DNA of 64,000 nucleotides from Comamonas resistens (lineage in GTDB: Bacteria; Pseudomonadota; Gammaproteobacteria; Burkholderiales; Burkholderiaceae_C). The notes below the pieces were generated by a model. It was given only the letters and a program-made list of their open reading frames with translations. It was not told where the DNA came from and did not search any database. Location: the NCBI RefSeq assembly GCF_030064165.1, contig NZ_CP125947.1, positions 3,534,001-3,598,000 of the forward strand. The letters run 5' to 3'. Every line of letters starts with the position of its first letter. The first letter of the stretch is position 1. Positions 51,389-60,889 of this stretch are shown piece after piece. A program made the translations under genes and the position numbers.

Positions 51389-54300
51389 ATGTCCGCCAAT
51401 GTGAATCACAGCGCCGACGACAACTCCACGCCAGCGCTTTCCGGCACAGAGTTTGCCAGCGCTGCAACTCCTGCCTCCCCCATCACCCGCCAGCTCGAAA
51501 AAAGCCGCCAGTCGCTGCTGGACCTGTCCACGCGCAACCGGCTGCTGAGCCTGCCCCAGGCCGCCACCGCCAGGCTGCTGCACTTTGCCGATGAGCTGAC
51601 GCCCGAGGTCTATCGCCTGCTGGTCAGCGAAAACAAGGCCATGAGCTTTGTTCCAAGCCGAAGCGACGAGGCAGAGCAGACCAATGCCGCAGAGCAAGCT
51701 GCTGCCGAAGTACAGTCCCCTGCCCTGCCCCAGCCCGACGACGAGCCGCGCGATGAACGAGGCGTGGCCCAGCGCCACCGCGACCTCAAGCTGCAGACAC
51801 GCCTGTCCAGTGAAAAGCTGCAGCGCCGGCTGCTGGACATGTATTCCGACGCCCGCACTTTCGTGGAAGAGCAAGGCGTCAATATTCTGTTTCTGGCCTT
51901 GGGCCATCTGCAGTGGTTTGACCGCAATGCGCCCGACAAACCACGCTTTGCCCCCTTGATCCTGCTGCCCGTGGCGCTGGAGCGCAAAAGCGCGGCCGAG
52001 CGTTTCACCCTGTCCTGGCTGCAGGAAGATGCAGCGGAAAACCTCTCGCTGGCGGCCAAGCTCAAGGCCGACTTCGGCCTGGAACTGCCCGAATTCAAGG
52101 CCGGAGACGACTTTGACCCCGCCGCCTATCTGGCCGAGGTCGGTGCCATGGCCGCCTCTCAAAACGGCTGGCAGGTCTTGCCCGATGCGATGACGCTGGG
52201 CTTTTTCAGCTTTGCCAAATTCCTCATGTACCGCGACCTGGATGCCAGCACCTGGCCTGCAGAGAAGCGGCTGGACCAGCAGGCGTTGATCGCCGCCGCG
52301 CTGCAGGACGGCTTTGAGGCACGCGATGAAATCTTCCCCGAAGACGCCGATGTCGATGCACTGATTCCCGTGGCCAGCCAGCGTCATGTGGTCGATGCGG
52401 ACAGTTCGCAGTCCCTGGCCATAGAGGCCGTGCGCCGCGGCGAGAACCTCGTCATTCAGGGGCCCCCCGGCACGGGCAAGTCCCAGACCATCACCAATGT
52501 GATTGCCGCCGCGATTGCCGATGGCAAGAAGGTGCTGTTCATCTCCGAGAAGATGGCGGCGCTGGAGGTGGTGAACCGCCGCCTCAAGGCCGTGGGCCTG
52601 GGACCGGCCTGCCTGGAGCTGCACAGCCACCATGCCAACAAGCGCAAGGTGCTTGAAGAGCTCAAGGCCACGCGCGACCTGGGCAAGCCGCGTGTGGAGC
52701 ACCGCGACCAGATCATCAACGAGCTTGGCAGTGTGCAGCAGCAGCTCAATGCCCACAGCGAAACCATGCATGCGCCGCTGGCGCCCTGCGCACTGACGCC
52801 TTATCAAATCCTCGGCCATCTGGCCAAACTGGATGCGGTGCAGATCGCCCATCTGCCCGATCTGCTGCAGGGCGCGCAAAACTGGTCGGCCAGCGACTTT
52901 CATGCGCGCCAGCAAACCGTGCAAGCCCTGTGCCAGGCCGCGGCCAAGCTCACGCCCATCGCCGAACACCCCTGGCGCGGCGTGTGCCACCCGGCTTTGC
53001 TCAAGCTCGATGCCGATCGCTTTGCCCAGCAACTGCCTGCGCTGCAGGCCTTGCTGCAGCAAACGCTGCAAGACGCGGAGCAGCTGGCGCAATCGCTGAA
53101 TGAGCCAGCGCCCGAAAACATGCAAGGCCTGCAGGCACAGATGGTGCTGGCGCAGCAACTGGCTCTGGCTCCCACGGTGGACCGCCAATCGGTGGCCAGC
53201 GTGATCTGGAATCATGGCCTGGGCCAGTTGCAAAAACTGGTGGAAACCGGCCAGCAGTTCAGCCAGCAGGCACAAAGCCTGCGCAGCCGTTTTGCCGATT
53301 CGGCCTGGAGCCAGGACTGGAGCCCTGCCCGCCAGAGCATTGCCGCGCATGGCGATTCGCTGTTTCGCATCTTCAACAGCGGCTATCGCCAGGCCATTGC
53401 CAGCGTCAAAGCGCATCTCAAGGAGGCTCTACCCAAGACCAGGGCAGAACGCATCCAGTGGCTGGATGCGCTAATGCAGGCCCAAGGCCTGCGCCAGACA
53501 TTGACCCAGCAAAACAGCGATGGCCTGGCGGCCTTTGGCCAACTCTGGCAGGGCGAACAAAGCGACTGGAGCCAGTTGCAAGCCGTGCTGCGCTGGATGG
53601 CCGGGCCTGACGGCCAGGGCCGCAGCGAGGCCTTTCGCCAGCTCTACACCCAGCTGCCATCGCCCGCACACTGTGCGGAACTGGCGGCCAGGGCCGCAGC
53701 CTCGCTACAAAAATTTGAGCAAGCAGCGCAGACCACGCTTGCCAATTACCAGATAGATACTCAGGAAGCCTTTGAAACATCAGCGCTGCAAGCTATTCCT
53801 TTTGCAGCGATGAATGAACGCCTTGCGCAGTGGATGGGCGCGCCCGACGCACTGCTGAACTGGGCCCAATACCATGCGACCCGCAGCCAGGCGCGCAGCC
53901 AGGGCATGCCTGTGCTGGTGGAGCAGCTGGAACTGGCTGCCATTGCCCTGGATGATCTGCCACAAGGCTTTGAGCGCGCCTACTATGAGGCGCTGCTGCG
54001 CCAGGCCACGCAGGCCCACCCCGAGCTGGTGGGCTTCAACGGCGATCAGCACAGCCAGAAGGTGCGTCAGTTCCGCGCGCTGGACATGGAGCGCATCGAA
54101 CTGGCGCGCGCCCAGTCCGCCCTCTCGCATTACGAGCGGGTGCCGCGCACGGCCTCCGGCATGGGCCCCATGGGCGTGCTCAATGGCGAGATCGCGCGCA
54201 AGCGCGGCCATATGCCGCTGCGCAAGCTGTTCAAGCTCGCGGGCGAGGCCGTGCAGGCCATCAAGCCTGTGTTCATGATGAGCCCGCTGTCGGTGGCGCA

Positions 54301-56239
54301 GTTTCTCGAACCCGGCGCTGTCGAGTTCGACCTGCTGGTCATCGACGAGGCCAGCCAGATCGAGCCCGTCGATGCACTGGGCGCAATTGCGCGCTGCAAG
54401 CAGCTGGTGGTGGTGGGCGATGACCGCCAGTTGCCACCCACGCGCTTTTTCTCGCGCATGACCAGCGAGCAGGACGAGTTTGACGACGAGGATGAAGACC
54501 AGCTCATCGCCGGTGCCGCCGATGTGGAAAGCATTCTGAGCCTGTGCCTGGCCAAGGGCATGCCCCAGCTCATGCTGCGCTGGCATTACCGCAGCCGCCA
54601 CCAGTCGCTGATTGCGGTGTCCAACCAGCAGTTCTACAACAGCGGCCTGTTCATCGTGCCCAGCCCCTACACCGCCCGCGCCGGCATGGGCCTGCGCTTT
54701 CACCACCTGCCCGAGGGGCGCTTTGACAGCGGCGCCACGCGCGTCAACCGTATCGAGGCGCAGACCATTGCCCGCGCCATCATGCAGCATGCTCTGCAGA
54801 CCCCGCAGCTGAGCCTGGGCGTGGCCGCGTTTTCGCTGCAGCAGAAGATCGCCATTCAGGACGAGCTGGAGCTGCTGCGCCGCCAGCAGCCCGAGGCCGA
54901 GCCTTTCTTTGTCGCCCATCCCAACGAGCCCTTCTTCATCAAGAATCTCGAAAACGTGCAGGGCGACGAGCGCGATGTGATCTTTATCTCGGTGGCCTAT
55001 GCGCGCAATGCCCAGGGCTATCTGCCCATGCGTTTCGGCCCCGTGAGTGCCGACGGTGGCGAGCGCCGCCTCAATGTGCTTATCTCGCGCGCCAAGCAGC
55101 GCTGCGAGGTGTTCGCGTCCATCACGGCCGACGATATCGATCTGGAACGCGGCAAGGGCAAGGGCGTGGCCGCACTCAAGGTCTTTTTGCAGTACGCGGC
55201 CACGGGCCAGCTGGCCATGGCTGGCATCAGCGGCCGCGATCTGGAGTCGCCGCTGGAGGAAGATGTGTATGAGGCTCTGACCGAGGAGCTCATGGCCCAG
55301 GGCCTGAAGGTAGAGACGCAGATCGGCATTGCCGGCTTCTTTATCGACCTGGCCGTGGTCGACCCTGAGCAACCGGGCCGCTATCTGCTGGGCATCGAGT
55401 GCGACGGTGCCAGCTACCACCACAGCCGCTCGGCCCGCGACCGCGACCGCCTGCGCCAGTCCGTGCTGGAGAGCCATGGCTGGCAGCTGCACCGCATCTG
55501 GGGCTGCGACTGGTTTCGCCAGCCGCGTGCCGAGACGCAGAAAGTGCTGGCCGCCGTGCAGCGCGCGCAGCAGAGCTTTGAGCAAGATCTGCCTCAAACG
55601 CAGGCCCCACCTGCGCCAGCAGCTATGGAAGTGATAGAGCGTGAAGTAGTAGAGGCAGAGCCCACGGAAAATGCCGGCAACAGCGGCCAGGCAAGGCCTG
55701 AATCCGCCTATGCCGAGGCTCGCTTGGAGGTGCCCGCCAAGGATCTGCACAGCTTGCCCACCTCGCTTCTCGCGCAGCTGGTGCTGCAGGTGGTGGAGCA
55801 GGAAGGTCCGATTCACGCCGATGAGCTGACCACGCGCATGCGCACCCTCTGGGGTCTGCAGCGTGCGGGCAACCGCGTGCGCGATGCGCTGGAGGCGGCC
55901 CGCCAGTCGCTGCTGGCCGATGGTGCCATCACCAGCGAAGCCGATTTTCTCGATCTGCCGGGCCGCACGGTGCGCGTGCGCGACCGCTCTGCCGTCAGCT
56001 CGGCCAATCTGCGCCGCCCCGACTGCCTGCCCCCCGCGGAAGTTCGCCAGGCCATCCGGCAGGCGCTGCGCTCCAGCCTGGGCGGCCAGCGTGACGAGCT
56101 GCCCGCCGCCGTGGCACGCCTGCTGGGCCTGAACGCCGTGACGGCCCCCGTGCGGGAGCTGATACTGGGCCAGCTCGATGCACTGCACAGCAGCGCCGAA
56201 GTCGAGTTCAACGGCACGCTGTACCGCTTGTCCGTCTGA
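51389..56239 (+). CDS. DUF4011 / SF1 helicase / PD-(D/E)XK nuclease / DUF3320 protein
   Basis: 1616 residues, no membrane segment. The DUF4011-like N-terminus includes SRQSLLDLSTRNRLLSLPQA (about 38-57). Helicase: Walker A GPPGTGKS at 358-365, a long helical insertion (about 430-930), Walker B VIDEASQIE with D986/E987, GDDRQLPPT near 1013, MLRWHYRSRHQSLI, LENVQGDERDVIFISVAYA and RLNVLISRAKQRCEVF (motif VI). Nuclease domain about 1285-1390 of the DUF559/MTES_1575 kind: FFIDLAVVDP (D1320), GIECDGASYHHSRSARDRDR (E1337, D1339) and HRIWGCDWF. DUF3320 at about 1450-1610. Such helicase-nuclease giants are suspected in nucleic-acid defence or repair. Followed 58 bp later by an XRE protein. Confidence 0.9.
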   Translation: MSANVNHSADDNSTPALSGTEFASAATPASPITRQLEKSRQSLLDLSTRNRLLSLPQAATARLLHFADELTPEVYRLLVSENKAMSFVPSRSDEAEQTNAAEQAAAEVQSPALPQPDDEPRDERGVAQRHRDLKLQTRLSSEKLQRRLLDMYSDARTFVEEQGVNILFLALGHLQWFDRNAPDKPRFAPLILLPVALERKSAAERFTLSWLQEDAAENLSLAAKLKADFGLELPEFKAGDDFDPAAYLAEVGAMAASQNGWQVLPDAMTLGFFSFAKFLMYRDLDASTWPAEKRLDQQALIAAALQDGFEARDEIFPEDADVDALIPVASQRHVVDADSSQSLAIEAVRRGENLVIQGPPGTGKSQTITNVIAAAIADGKKVLFISEKMAALEVVNRRLKAVGLGPACLELHSHHANKRKVLEELKATRDLGKPRVEHRDQIINELGSVQQQLNAHSETMHAPLAPCALTPYQILGHLAKLDAVQIAHLPDLLQGAQNWSASDFHARQQTVQALCQAAAKLTPIAEHPWRGVCHPALLKLDADRFAQQLPALQALLQQTLQDAEQLAQSLNEPAPENMQGLQAQMVLAQQLALAPTVDRQSVASVIWNHGLGQLQKLVETGQQFSQQAQSLRSRFADSAWSQDWSPARQSIAAHGDSLFRIFNSGYRQAIASVKAHLKEALPKTRAERIQWLDALMQAQGLRQTLTQQNSDGLAAFGQLWQGEQSDWSQLQAVLRWMAGPDGQGRSEAFRQLYTQLPSPAHCAELAARAAASLQKFEQAAQTTLANYQIDTQEAFETSALQAIPFAAMNERLAQWMGAPDALLNWAQYHATRSQARSQGMPVLVEQLELAAIALDDLPQGFERAYYEALLRQATQAHPELVGFNGDQHSQKVRQFRALDMERIELARAQSALSHYERVPRTASGMGPMGVLNGEIARKRGHMPLRKLFKLAGEAVQAIKPVFMMSPLSVAQFLEPGAVEFDLLVIDEASQIEPVDALGAIARCKQLVVVGDDRQLPPTRFFSRMTSEQDEFDDEDEDQLIAGAADVESILSLCLAKGMPQLMLRWHYRSRHQSLIAVSNQQFYNSGLFIVPSPYTARAGMGLRFHHLPEGRFDSGATRVNRIEAQTIARAIMQHALQTPQLSLGVAAFSLQQKIAIQDELELLRRQQPEAEPFFVAHPNEPFFIKNLENVQGDERDVIFISVAYARNAQGYLPMRFGPVSADGGERRLNVLISRAKQRCEVFASITADDIDLERGKGKGVAALKVFLQYAATGQLAMAGISGRDLESPLEEDVYEALTEELMAQGLKVETQIGIAGFFIDLAVVDPEQPGRYLLGIECDGASYHHSRSARDRDRLRQSVLESHGWQLHRIWGCDWFRQPRAETQKVLAAVQRAQQSFEQDLPQTQAPPAPAAMEVIEREVVEAEPTENAGNSGQARPESAYAEARLEVPAKDLHSLPTSLLAQLVLQVVEQEGPIHADELTTRMRTLWGLQRAGNRVRDALEAARQSLLADGAITSEADFLDLPGRTVRVRDRSAVSSANLRRPDCLPPAEVRQAIRQALRSSLGGQRDELPAAVARLLGLNAVTAPVRELILGQLDALHSSAEVEFNGTLYRLSV

Positions 56240-56297
56240 TGGCTGGCCTGATCGAGATCTTTCTTCACAGGCCCTCCAGGCCCACTACCATTGGCAT

Positions 56298-56726
56298 ATG
56301 CCTCGTCAGAACACCAGCCCCGCAGAGTTTCCTCCCGCCATTCTTTTGCAGATCGAACAACTGGCGCAGCGCATCGTCCAGCAGCGCAAAAGCCGTGGGG
56401 AGACTCAGGCCCAATGGGCCGAGCGGCTGGGCATCTCCCAGCCCACCATGGCGCGTATAGAGCGTGGCGATGCGGCCGTCTCCATGGCCACCTATGTGGC
56501 CTGTCTGTGGCAGCTCAATCCGGCGCTGGATTTGACACAGTTGCTAGCACCCGCCGGTGTGCCCAGGCTCGCGCCCGCTGCTGGCTCCATGGCAGAGGAA
56601 AAGGCCAAGGCCTCAAAGCGCGCCAACACCATCACCGCATTGCCTGCCGAGCAGCAAGCCCAGGTCGAAAGCAATTTCGCGGCCGCCAAGGCGGCGCTGG
56701 ACTTCTTCAAAAGCCCGATGTTCTGA
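56298..56726 (+). CDS. XRE-family (HipB-like) DNA-binding protein
   Basis: 142 residues. Helix-turn-helix at about 30-75: RKSRGETQAQWAERLGISQP, TMARIERGDAAVSMATYVAC, LWQLNPALDLTQLL. The tail is charged and helical. No HipA kinase or other toxin follows, so it is not an obvious antitoxin. It may regulate the large helicase-nuclease gene upstream, from which it is 58 bp away on the same strand, or act in trans. Start 56298 (MPRQNTSPAEFPP) is the first Met before the conserved part. Confidence 0.85.
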   Translation: MPRQNTSPAEFPPAILLQIEQLAQRIVQQRKSRGETQAQWAERLGISQPTMARIERGDAAVSMATYVACLWQLNPALDLTQLLAPAGVPRLAPAAGSMAEEKAKASKRANTITALPAEQQAQVESNFAAAKAALDFFKSPMF

Positions 56727-56730
56727 GCAC

Positions 56731-56764
56731 AAAAAAAACCCCGGCCATGGCTGACCGGGGTTTG
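56731..56764. terminator. Bidirectional terminator between XRE gene and GntP permease
   Basis: AAACCCCGG-N10-CCGGGGTTT with a flanking A8 run; it lies between convergent genes. Confidence 0.88.
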
Positions 56765-56784
56765 CGGCATGAGAGCTGGCTCGT

Positions 56785-58122
56785 TTACAGCATGAAGACG
56801 CTGGCGGCCCAGATGCAGGCAAAGCTGACCAGACCCATGACGATGGTGGAGGTGGTGAAGACGCGCAACGACTCTTCCATCTCGATCTGGGAAAACTTGG
56901 TCACCACCCAGAAGTAGGAGTCATTGGCATGCGAGGCCACGATGGAGCCCGCGCCAATGGCCAGCACGGCGAAGATGCGGCCGGTTTCCGAATCCAGGCC
57001 GAAAGTGGCCAGGCTGGGAGCAATGATGGCCGCGGATGTCAGTGCCGCCACGGTGGACGAGCCCTGCGCCGTCTTGAGCAGCAGTGCAATGATGAAGGGC
57101 ACAAGCAGGCCCACGGAAGCGCTGCCCAGGGCATCGCCCAGTGCGGCGCCCACGCCGGTTTCCTTGATGATGGCGCCGAACATGCCGCCCGCGCCGGTGA
57201 TGATCAGCGTGGGGCCGGCCTTGACGATGGCGTCTTCCAGCACGGCGCTGAAGTCGCCCTTCTTGCCGCCATTGCAGGCCAACAGCCACATGCCGCAGAG
57301 CATGCCGGCCAGCAGCGCGATCACGGGGTTACCCAGAAAGTGGAACGCGGTGGCCAAGCCGTCCTTGTAGCCCAGCGTGGTCAGCAGCGTGGAGATCGAG
57401 ATCAGCAGCAGCGGCAACACCACGGGCAGCAGCGAAAAGCCGAACGAAGGCAGATCGGCAGTGGACTGCAGCTCGCTCTCATCAGCCACGGCAGGCGCGT
57501 AGTCCTTGCCCTTGCACATCCAGTTGGCCCAGAAATACGCGGCCAGCAGACCGGGAATGGCAAACAGCACACCGGCCAGCACCAGCATGCCCAGATTGGC
57601 GTTCAGCGCCGTGGCCGCCGCCAGCGCACCGGGGTGGGTAGGTACCAGGCAGTGCACGGCGTACAGCGAGGTCCCGAGGATAGAGGCGATCAAGGGCATG
57701 GGCACCTTGGAGCTGGCGCTGATGCTGCGGGCAATGCCGCTCAGGATGATGTAGCCGGTATCGCAGAAGATGGTCAGGCCGGGGATGAACCCGGTCCAGG
57801 CCATGGCGGGCCTGGCGTTGTGCCTGCCGGCCAGGTTCAGGATATGGGTGGCAATGCTCAGGGCTCCACCGCTTTTTTGCATGCACACGGCAATCGCTGC
57901 GCCGAAGATGATGACAAAGGAGATGCTGCCCAGCGTGTTGCCAAAGCCGGTCTTGAGCGCGTCGATCACCTTGGGCAAGGGCAGGCTGGTGCCCAGCAGT
58001 GCCAGCGCCAGAGAGACGGCGAACAGTGCGCCAAACACATTGGCCTTGAGTTTGGCCGTCAGGTAGATGATGGCCACGATGCTGAGGACCACCAGAATGG
58101 ATGAAATAGCAATACTGCTCAT
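56785..58122 (-). CDS. GntP-family gluconate/organic acid permease
   Basis: 445 residues, about 12 membrane helices. Proton symporter of gluconate, D-glycerate or similar hydroxy acids. VFGALFAVSLALALLGTSLP, GFGNTLGSISFVIIFGAAIA, GFIPGLTIFCDTGYIILSGI, VPTHPGALAAATALNANLGM, TAQGSSTVAALTSAAIIAPS and SIVASHANDSYFWVVTKFSQ are the GntP signature segments. Start 58122 (MSSIAISSILVVLSI) begins at the first helix; an upstream GTG at 58158 would add 12 residues. No gluconate kinase is nearby, so the substrate is open. Confidence 0.92.
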   Translation of the reverse strand: MSSIAISSILVVLSIVAIIYLTAKLKANVFGALFAVSLALALLGTSLPLPKVIDALKTGFGNTLGSISFVIIFGAAIAVCMQKSGGALSIATHILNLAGRHNARPAMAWTGFIPGLTIFCDTGYIILSGIARSISASSKVPMPLIASILGTSLYAVHCLVPTHPGALAAATALNANLGMLVLAGVLFAIPGLLAAYFWANWMCKGKDYAPAVADESELQSTADLPSFGFSLLPVVLPLLLISISTLLTTLGYKDGLATAFHFLGNPVIALLAGMLCGMWLLACNGGKKGDFSAVLEDAIVKAGPTLIITGAGGMFGAIIKETGVGAALGDALGSASVGLLVPFIIALLLKTAQGSSTVAALTSAAIIAPSLATFGLDSETGRIFAVLAIGAGSIVASHANDSYFWVVTKFSQIEMEESLRVFTTSTIVMGLVSFACIWAASVFML

Positions 58123-58453
58123 GAACTGGGATTTTCTGATTGGTTGCCAGTGCTCCACGGATGTGGTCTGACGAAAAAATGGCGCTGGATTCCAGCGCCT
58201 GTTGACCGATCCGGCTGGCCATCTGTCATGCAGTTGCCATGCCCACCTTGGTGGGCGAAATTATAGGTTTGCCGGCATCCGCAACCAGGTTACGAAATGC
58301 GGACCCTGGCATGCACAGCCAACAGACGGTTTTCAGACAGGTCTCACCCGCAGAGCAATTCAGCAAACAGTGAGCAGATACTCAGAGCCCGCTGTTTCTG
58401 CCGCTCACAAACGGCATTCCTACCGGGGCGCGCCTGGCTCTTCCGCTCTGGCT
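58123..58453. other. Leader region of the GntP gene with internal terminator
   Basis: 331 bp between the AraC-family gene stop and the GntP start, both minus strand. It contains the hairpin-T6 structure at 58174-58199 and no supported gene. Confidence 0.5.
58174..58199 (-). terminator. Hairpin-T6 upstream of the GntP permease
   Basis: On the minus strand GGCGCTGG-AAT-CCAGCGCC is followed by ATTTTTT. It lies 52 bp upstream of the GntP start and 255 bp after the AraC-type gene stop. It either ends the upstream transcript late or acts as an attenuator in the GntP leader. Confidence 0.7.
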
Positions 58454-59452
58454 TCAATCGCCAAAACGCTCCCGGTACACCACGGGCGTGATGCCCAGAC
58501 GGCGCACAAACAAGTGGCGCAGCGCCTGCTCCGAACCCAGCCCCACCTTGGCTGCCACGGTCTTCAGCGGCAAGCCGCCCAGGTTTTCCAGCAACTGCTT
58601 GGCGCGCTCCAGCCTTGCATTTTCGACAAAGGTGCTGGGGCTGCATCCGGTCTCCTGCTGGAACACGCGGCGAAAGTTGCGCTCGCTCATCGCCGCCTTG
58701 CCCGCCAGCAGCGCCAGCGGCATAGGTTGGTCCAGATGGGCCAGCACCCATTGCTGAGCCGCCTGCACCCCGCCATGCTGGGTGGCTTGCGCGGCCAGCG
58801 AGACGCTGAACTGCGACTGCCCGCCAGGCCGCTTGAGGTACATGACCAGATCGCGCGCCACATCCAGCGCCAGGGCGTGGCCAAAGTCCTGCTCCACCAC
58901 GGCCAGCGCCAGGTCTATGCCTGCCGTCACGCCAGCCGATGTCCAGTAACTGCCGTCGCGCACATAGATGGCGTCGGCATCCACGGCAATGCCCGGATAG
59001 CGCTGGGCCAGCAGGCTCGCCACGCTCCAGTGCGTGGCCGCGCGCCGGCCATTGAGCACGCCGGCCGCCGCCAGGAAAAAGCTGCCGCTGCATAGCGCAA
59101 TCATGCGCCCGACCTGCGGTGCCACGCGCGCCACCCAGTCCACCAGCTCGCCCGATGCAGCCAGCACCTGCTCGATATGGCGCGAGCCCACCAGCAGCAC
59201 GGTGCAGCCCGTGCCATCGGCTTCCACCTGCGCCAGCGTGTGTGTGGCCTGCAAGCCCATCAGCGTGTCCGACGGCACCATGGCGGCCTGTGCCGCCACC
59301 ACGCGCACGGCGTAGCCATCGGGCAGGCCTTTCTGGCGCAGATGCACATTGGCATAGTCGAACACCGACATGGGGCCTATGGCCTCCAGGGCCTTGAAGC
59401 CAGGGTAGACGACCAGATCAACGCGATGCGCGCCAGCGTGGCGGTGTTCCAT
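58454..59452 (-). CDS. GlxA-like AraC-family regulator with DJ-1/PfpI domain
   Basis: 332 residues from start 59452 (MEHRHAGAHRVDLVVYPG). Residues 1-190 are a DJ-1/PfpI-like amidotransferase fold, with the nucleophile-elbow Cys in RMIALCSGSFFLAAAGVLNG and HWSVASLLAQRYPGIAVDAD. Two AraC helix-turn-helix units follow (PLALLAGKAAMSERNFRRVF, then LKTVAAKVGLGSEQALRHLF, C-terminal RRLGITPVVYRERFG). Arrangement as in GbdR/CdhR/FtrA-type activators. Target genes unknown; the GntP permease downstream is one candidate. Confidence 0.92.
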   Translation of the reverse strand: MEHRHAGAHRVDLVVYPGFKALEAIGPMSVFDYANVHLRQKGLPDGYAVRVVAAQAAMVPSDTLMGLQATHTLAQVEADGTGCTVLLVGSRHIEQVLAASGELVDWVARVAPQVGRMIALCSGSFFLAAAGVLNGRRAATHWSVASLLAQRYPGIAVDADAIYVRDGSYWTSAGVTAGIDLALAVVEQDFGHALALDVARDLVMYLKRPGGQSQFSVSLAAQATQHGGVQAAQQWVLAHLDQPMPLALLAGKAAMSERNFRRVFQQETGCSPSTFVENARLERAKQLLENLGGLPLKTVAAKVGLGSEQALRHLFVRRLGITPVVYRERFGD

Positions 59453-59816
59453 ATCAAAACAAGAGCTTGAAACGCAGGTGGATATTGCGCCGCAGGCCTT
59501 TTTGATAAAAATTCCGCAGCAAGAAGCACCCACTATACGCAGACATGACAACCGGCCTCACCCAGCACCGGGGCAACCACCGCTACAGCTGGGGATTCCA
59601 GGTCTGCCGCAATGGCTGCACCATGGCTGCGGCTCTGCCGATGCCTGCCGGCGGCCTCCGGGTTGTCGAGATGGGGCGGTTCACGCCGAGCCGCCGGCAG
59701 TCAGCGCTGCCGCAGGACTGTCGCCTTGGCCTGCTTCGGCCTTCAAGGGCGGTGGACCTGAAGCAGGCGTCACCAGGCTTCACAATAAGCCGCCTCAGCC
59801 CCGACCCTATCCCACC
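59453..59816. other. Divergent promoter region AraC-type / LysR
   Basis: 364 bp between the start of the GlxA-like gene (minus) and the LysR start (plus). ORFs here give no recognisable protein. It carries the inverted repeat at 59729-59768 near the LysR end. Confidence 0.5.
59729..59768. promoter_or_regulatory. Inverted repeat GCCTGCTTC-N22-GAAGCAGGC
   Basis: Perfect 9-bp arms, 22-bp spacer, ending 48 bp before the LysR start. A good size for an autoregulatory LysR site or a leader hairpin. Confidence 0.4.
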
Positions 59817-60758
59817 ATGCACATCCACGCCCGCGGCCTGCTCTACTTCGACGCCATCCGCCGCAACGGATCGATACGCGGCGCCGCGCGCCAGCTGTTC
59901 ATCGATGCCTCGGCCGTCAACCGCCAGCTGATACAGCTGGAGCAGGAACTGGGCTTTGCCCTGTTTGAGCGCCTGAGCGGCGGCCTGCAGCTCACACCGG
60001 CCGGAGAACTGTTCGCCCGCCATGCCACCCATGTGCTGCAGGATGCCGAATGGCTGGAGAACGAGTTGGACATGCTGCGCGGCCTGCAGCGCGGCAAGGT
60101 GCATGTGGTGGGCGTGGAAAGCCTGCACAGCGCGCTGCTGCCCGAGGTGATAGGCAGCATGCTGGAGCGCTATCCGGGCATCTCGCTGCAGGTCACTTCC
60201 GCCAGCTCGGGCCATATTGCCGAATACGTGGCCAGTGGCCGAGCGGACGTGGGCATGGCTTTCGACATGCCACAGCACGAGGATGTGGAGCACGCTGCCA
60301 GCGGGCGCTTTCGCCTGGGCGCGCTGGTCACCACCGGCCATCCACTGGCCCGCAAGCGCAACGTGACGCTGGCGCAGTGCACGCCATGGCCCTTCATCCT
60401 CGGCACCGAGGACCTGGCCTCCTATGCCCTCATTCAGGACGAACTCAAGGTCCTGCCCGAACCGCCCAAGGCCGTGGTGCGCGCCACCTCGGTCGAACTG
60501 ATGAAGCGCCTCGCCGCTGCGGGCCACGGCATCGCCTTCCAGACCCGGCTGGGGCTGGAAGCCACGGCATCGGCCGCCACACCTGCCGCAAGGTTCGTGC
60601 CGCTGGAGTCGGCACAGGGCGCTCCCATCCTGGGCACGCTGGGCATCCATGTGCGCAGCGGACGCAGCCTGCCGCCGGCCACGGCGGCCTTTGTCGAATG
60701 TGCGAGCCAGGTCATCCTGCGCCTGTCGGCGCAGGAAGCGCGGCCGAAGCGGCGGTAG
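59817..60758 (+). CDS. LysR-family transcriptional regulator of catabolic cluster
   Basis: 313 residues. Winged helix MHIHARGLLYFDAIRRNGSI, RGAARQLFIDASAVNRQLIQ, LEQELGFALFERLSGGLQLT; effector domain starts GKVHVVGVESLHSALLPEVI. Unlike many LysR proteins it is on the same strand and directly upstream of the genes it probably controls (reductase, Rieske oxygenase, TIM barrel). The start at 59817 is the first Met ahead of the HTH. Confidence 0.9.
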   Translation: MHIHARGLLYFDAIRRNGSIRGAARQLFIDASAVNRQLIQLEQELGFALFERLSGGLQLTPAGELFARHATHVLQDAEWLENELDMLRGLQRGKVHVVGVESLHSALLPEVIGSMLERYPGISLQVTSASSGHIAEYVASGRADVGMAFDMPQHEDVEHAASGRFRLGALVTTGHPLARKRNVTLAQCTPWPFILGTEDLASYALIQDELKVLPEPPKAVVRATSVELMKRLAAAGHGIAFQTRLGLEATASAATPAARFVPLESAQGAPILGTLGIHVRSGRSLPPATAAFVECASQVILRLSAQEARPKRR

Positions 60759-60848
60759 TTCCGTCGCGCCTGGCCGCTGCATTTTCAGCCACGGTCCAGT
60801 GCAAATTCGGCCATTTTCAACAACGGCAACGGACCCTAGCATGGGTCC

Positions 60849-60889
60849 ATGCCATCCTCTTCACCCCCCCCTCTTCTACCGGCACCCTG
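60849..60889 (+). other. C8 homopolymer at reductase 5' end; start out of frame
   Basis: ATG at 60849 begins MPSSSPP and runs into eight C residues (60864-60871). In the present sequence the frame after the tract is +1 wrong relative to the reductase. A ninth C would give MPSSSPPPSSTGTLVLEL and a normal start. Either a sequencing slip, a real frameshift, or a slippable tract. Confidence 0.6.

Noticed and set aside
56298..56726. HipB-like antitoxin of a toxin-antitoxin pair
   Set aside because: No HipA or other toxin gene follows; the next gene is a convergent permease after a terminator.
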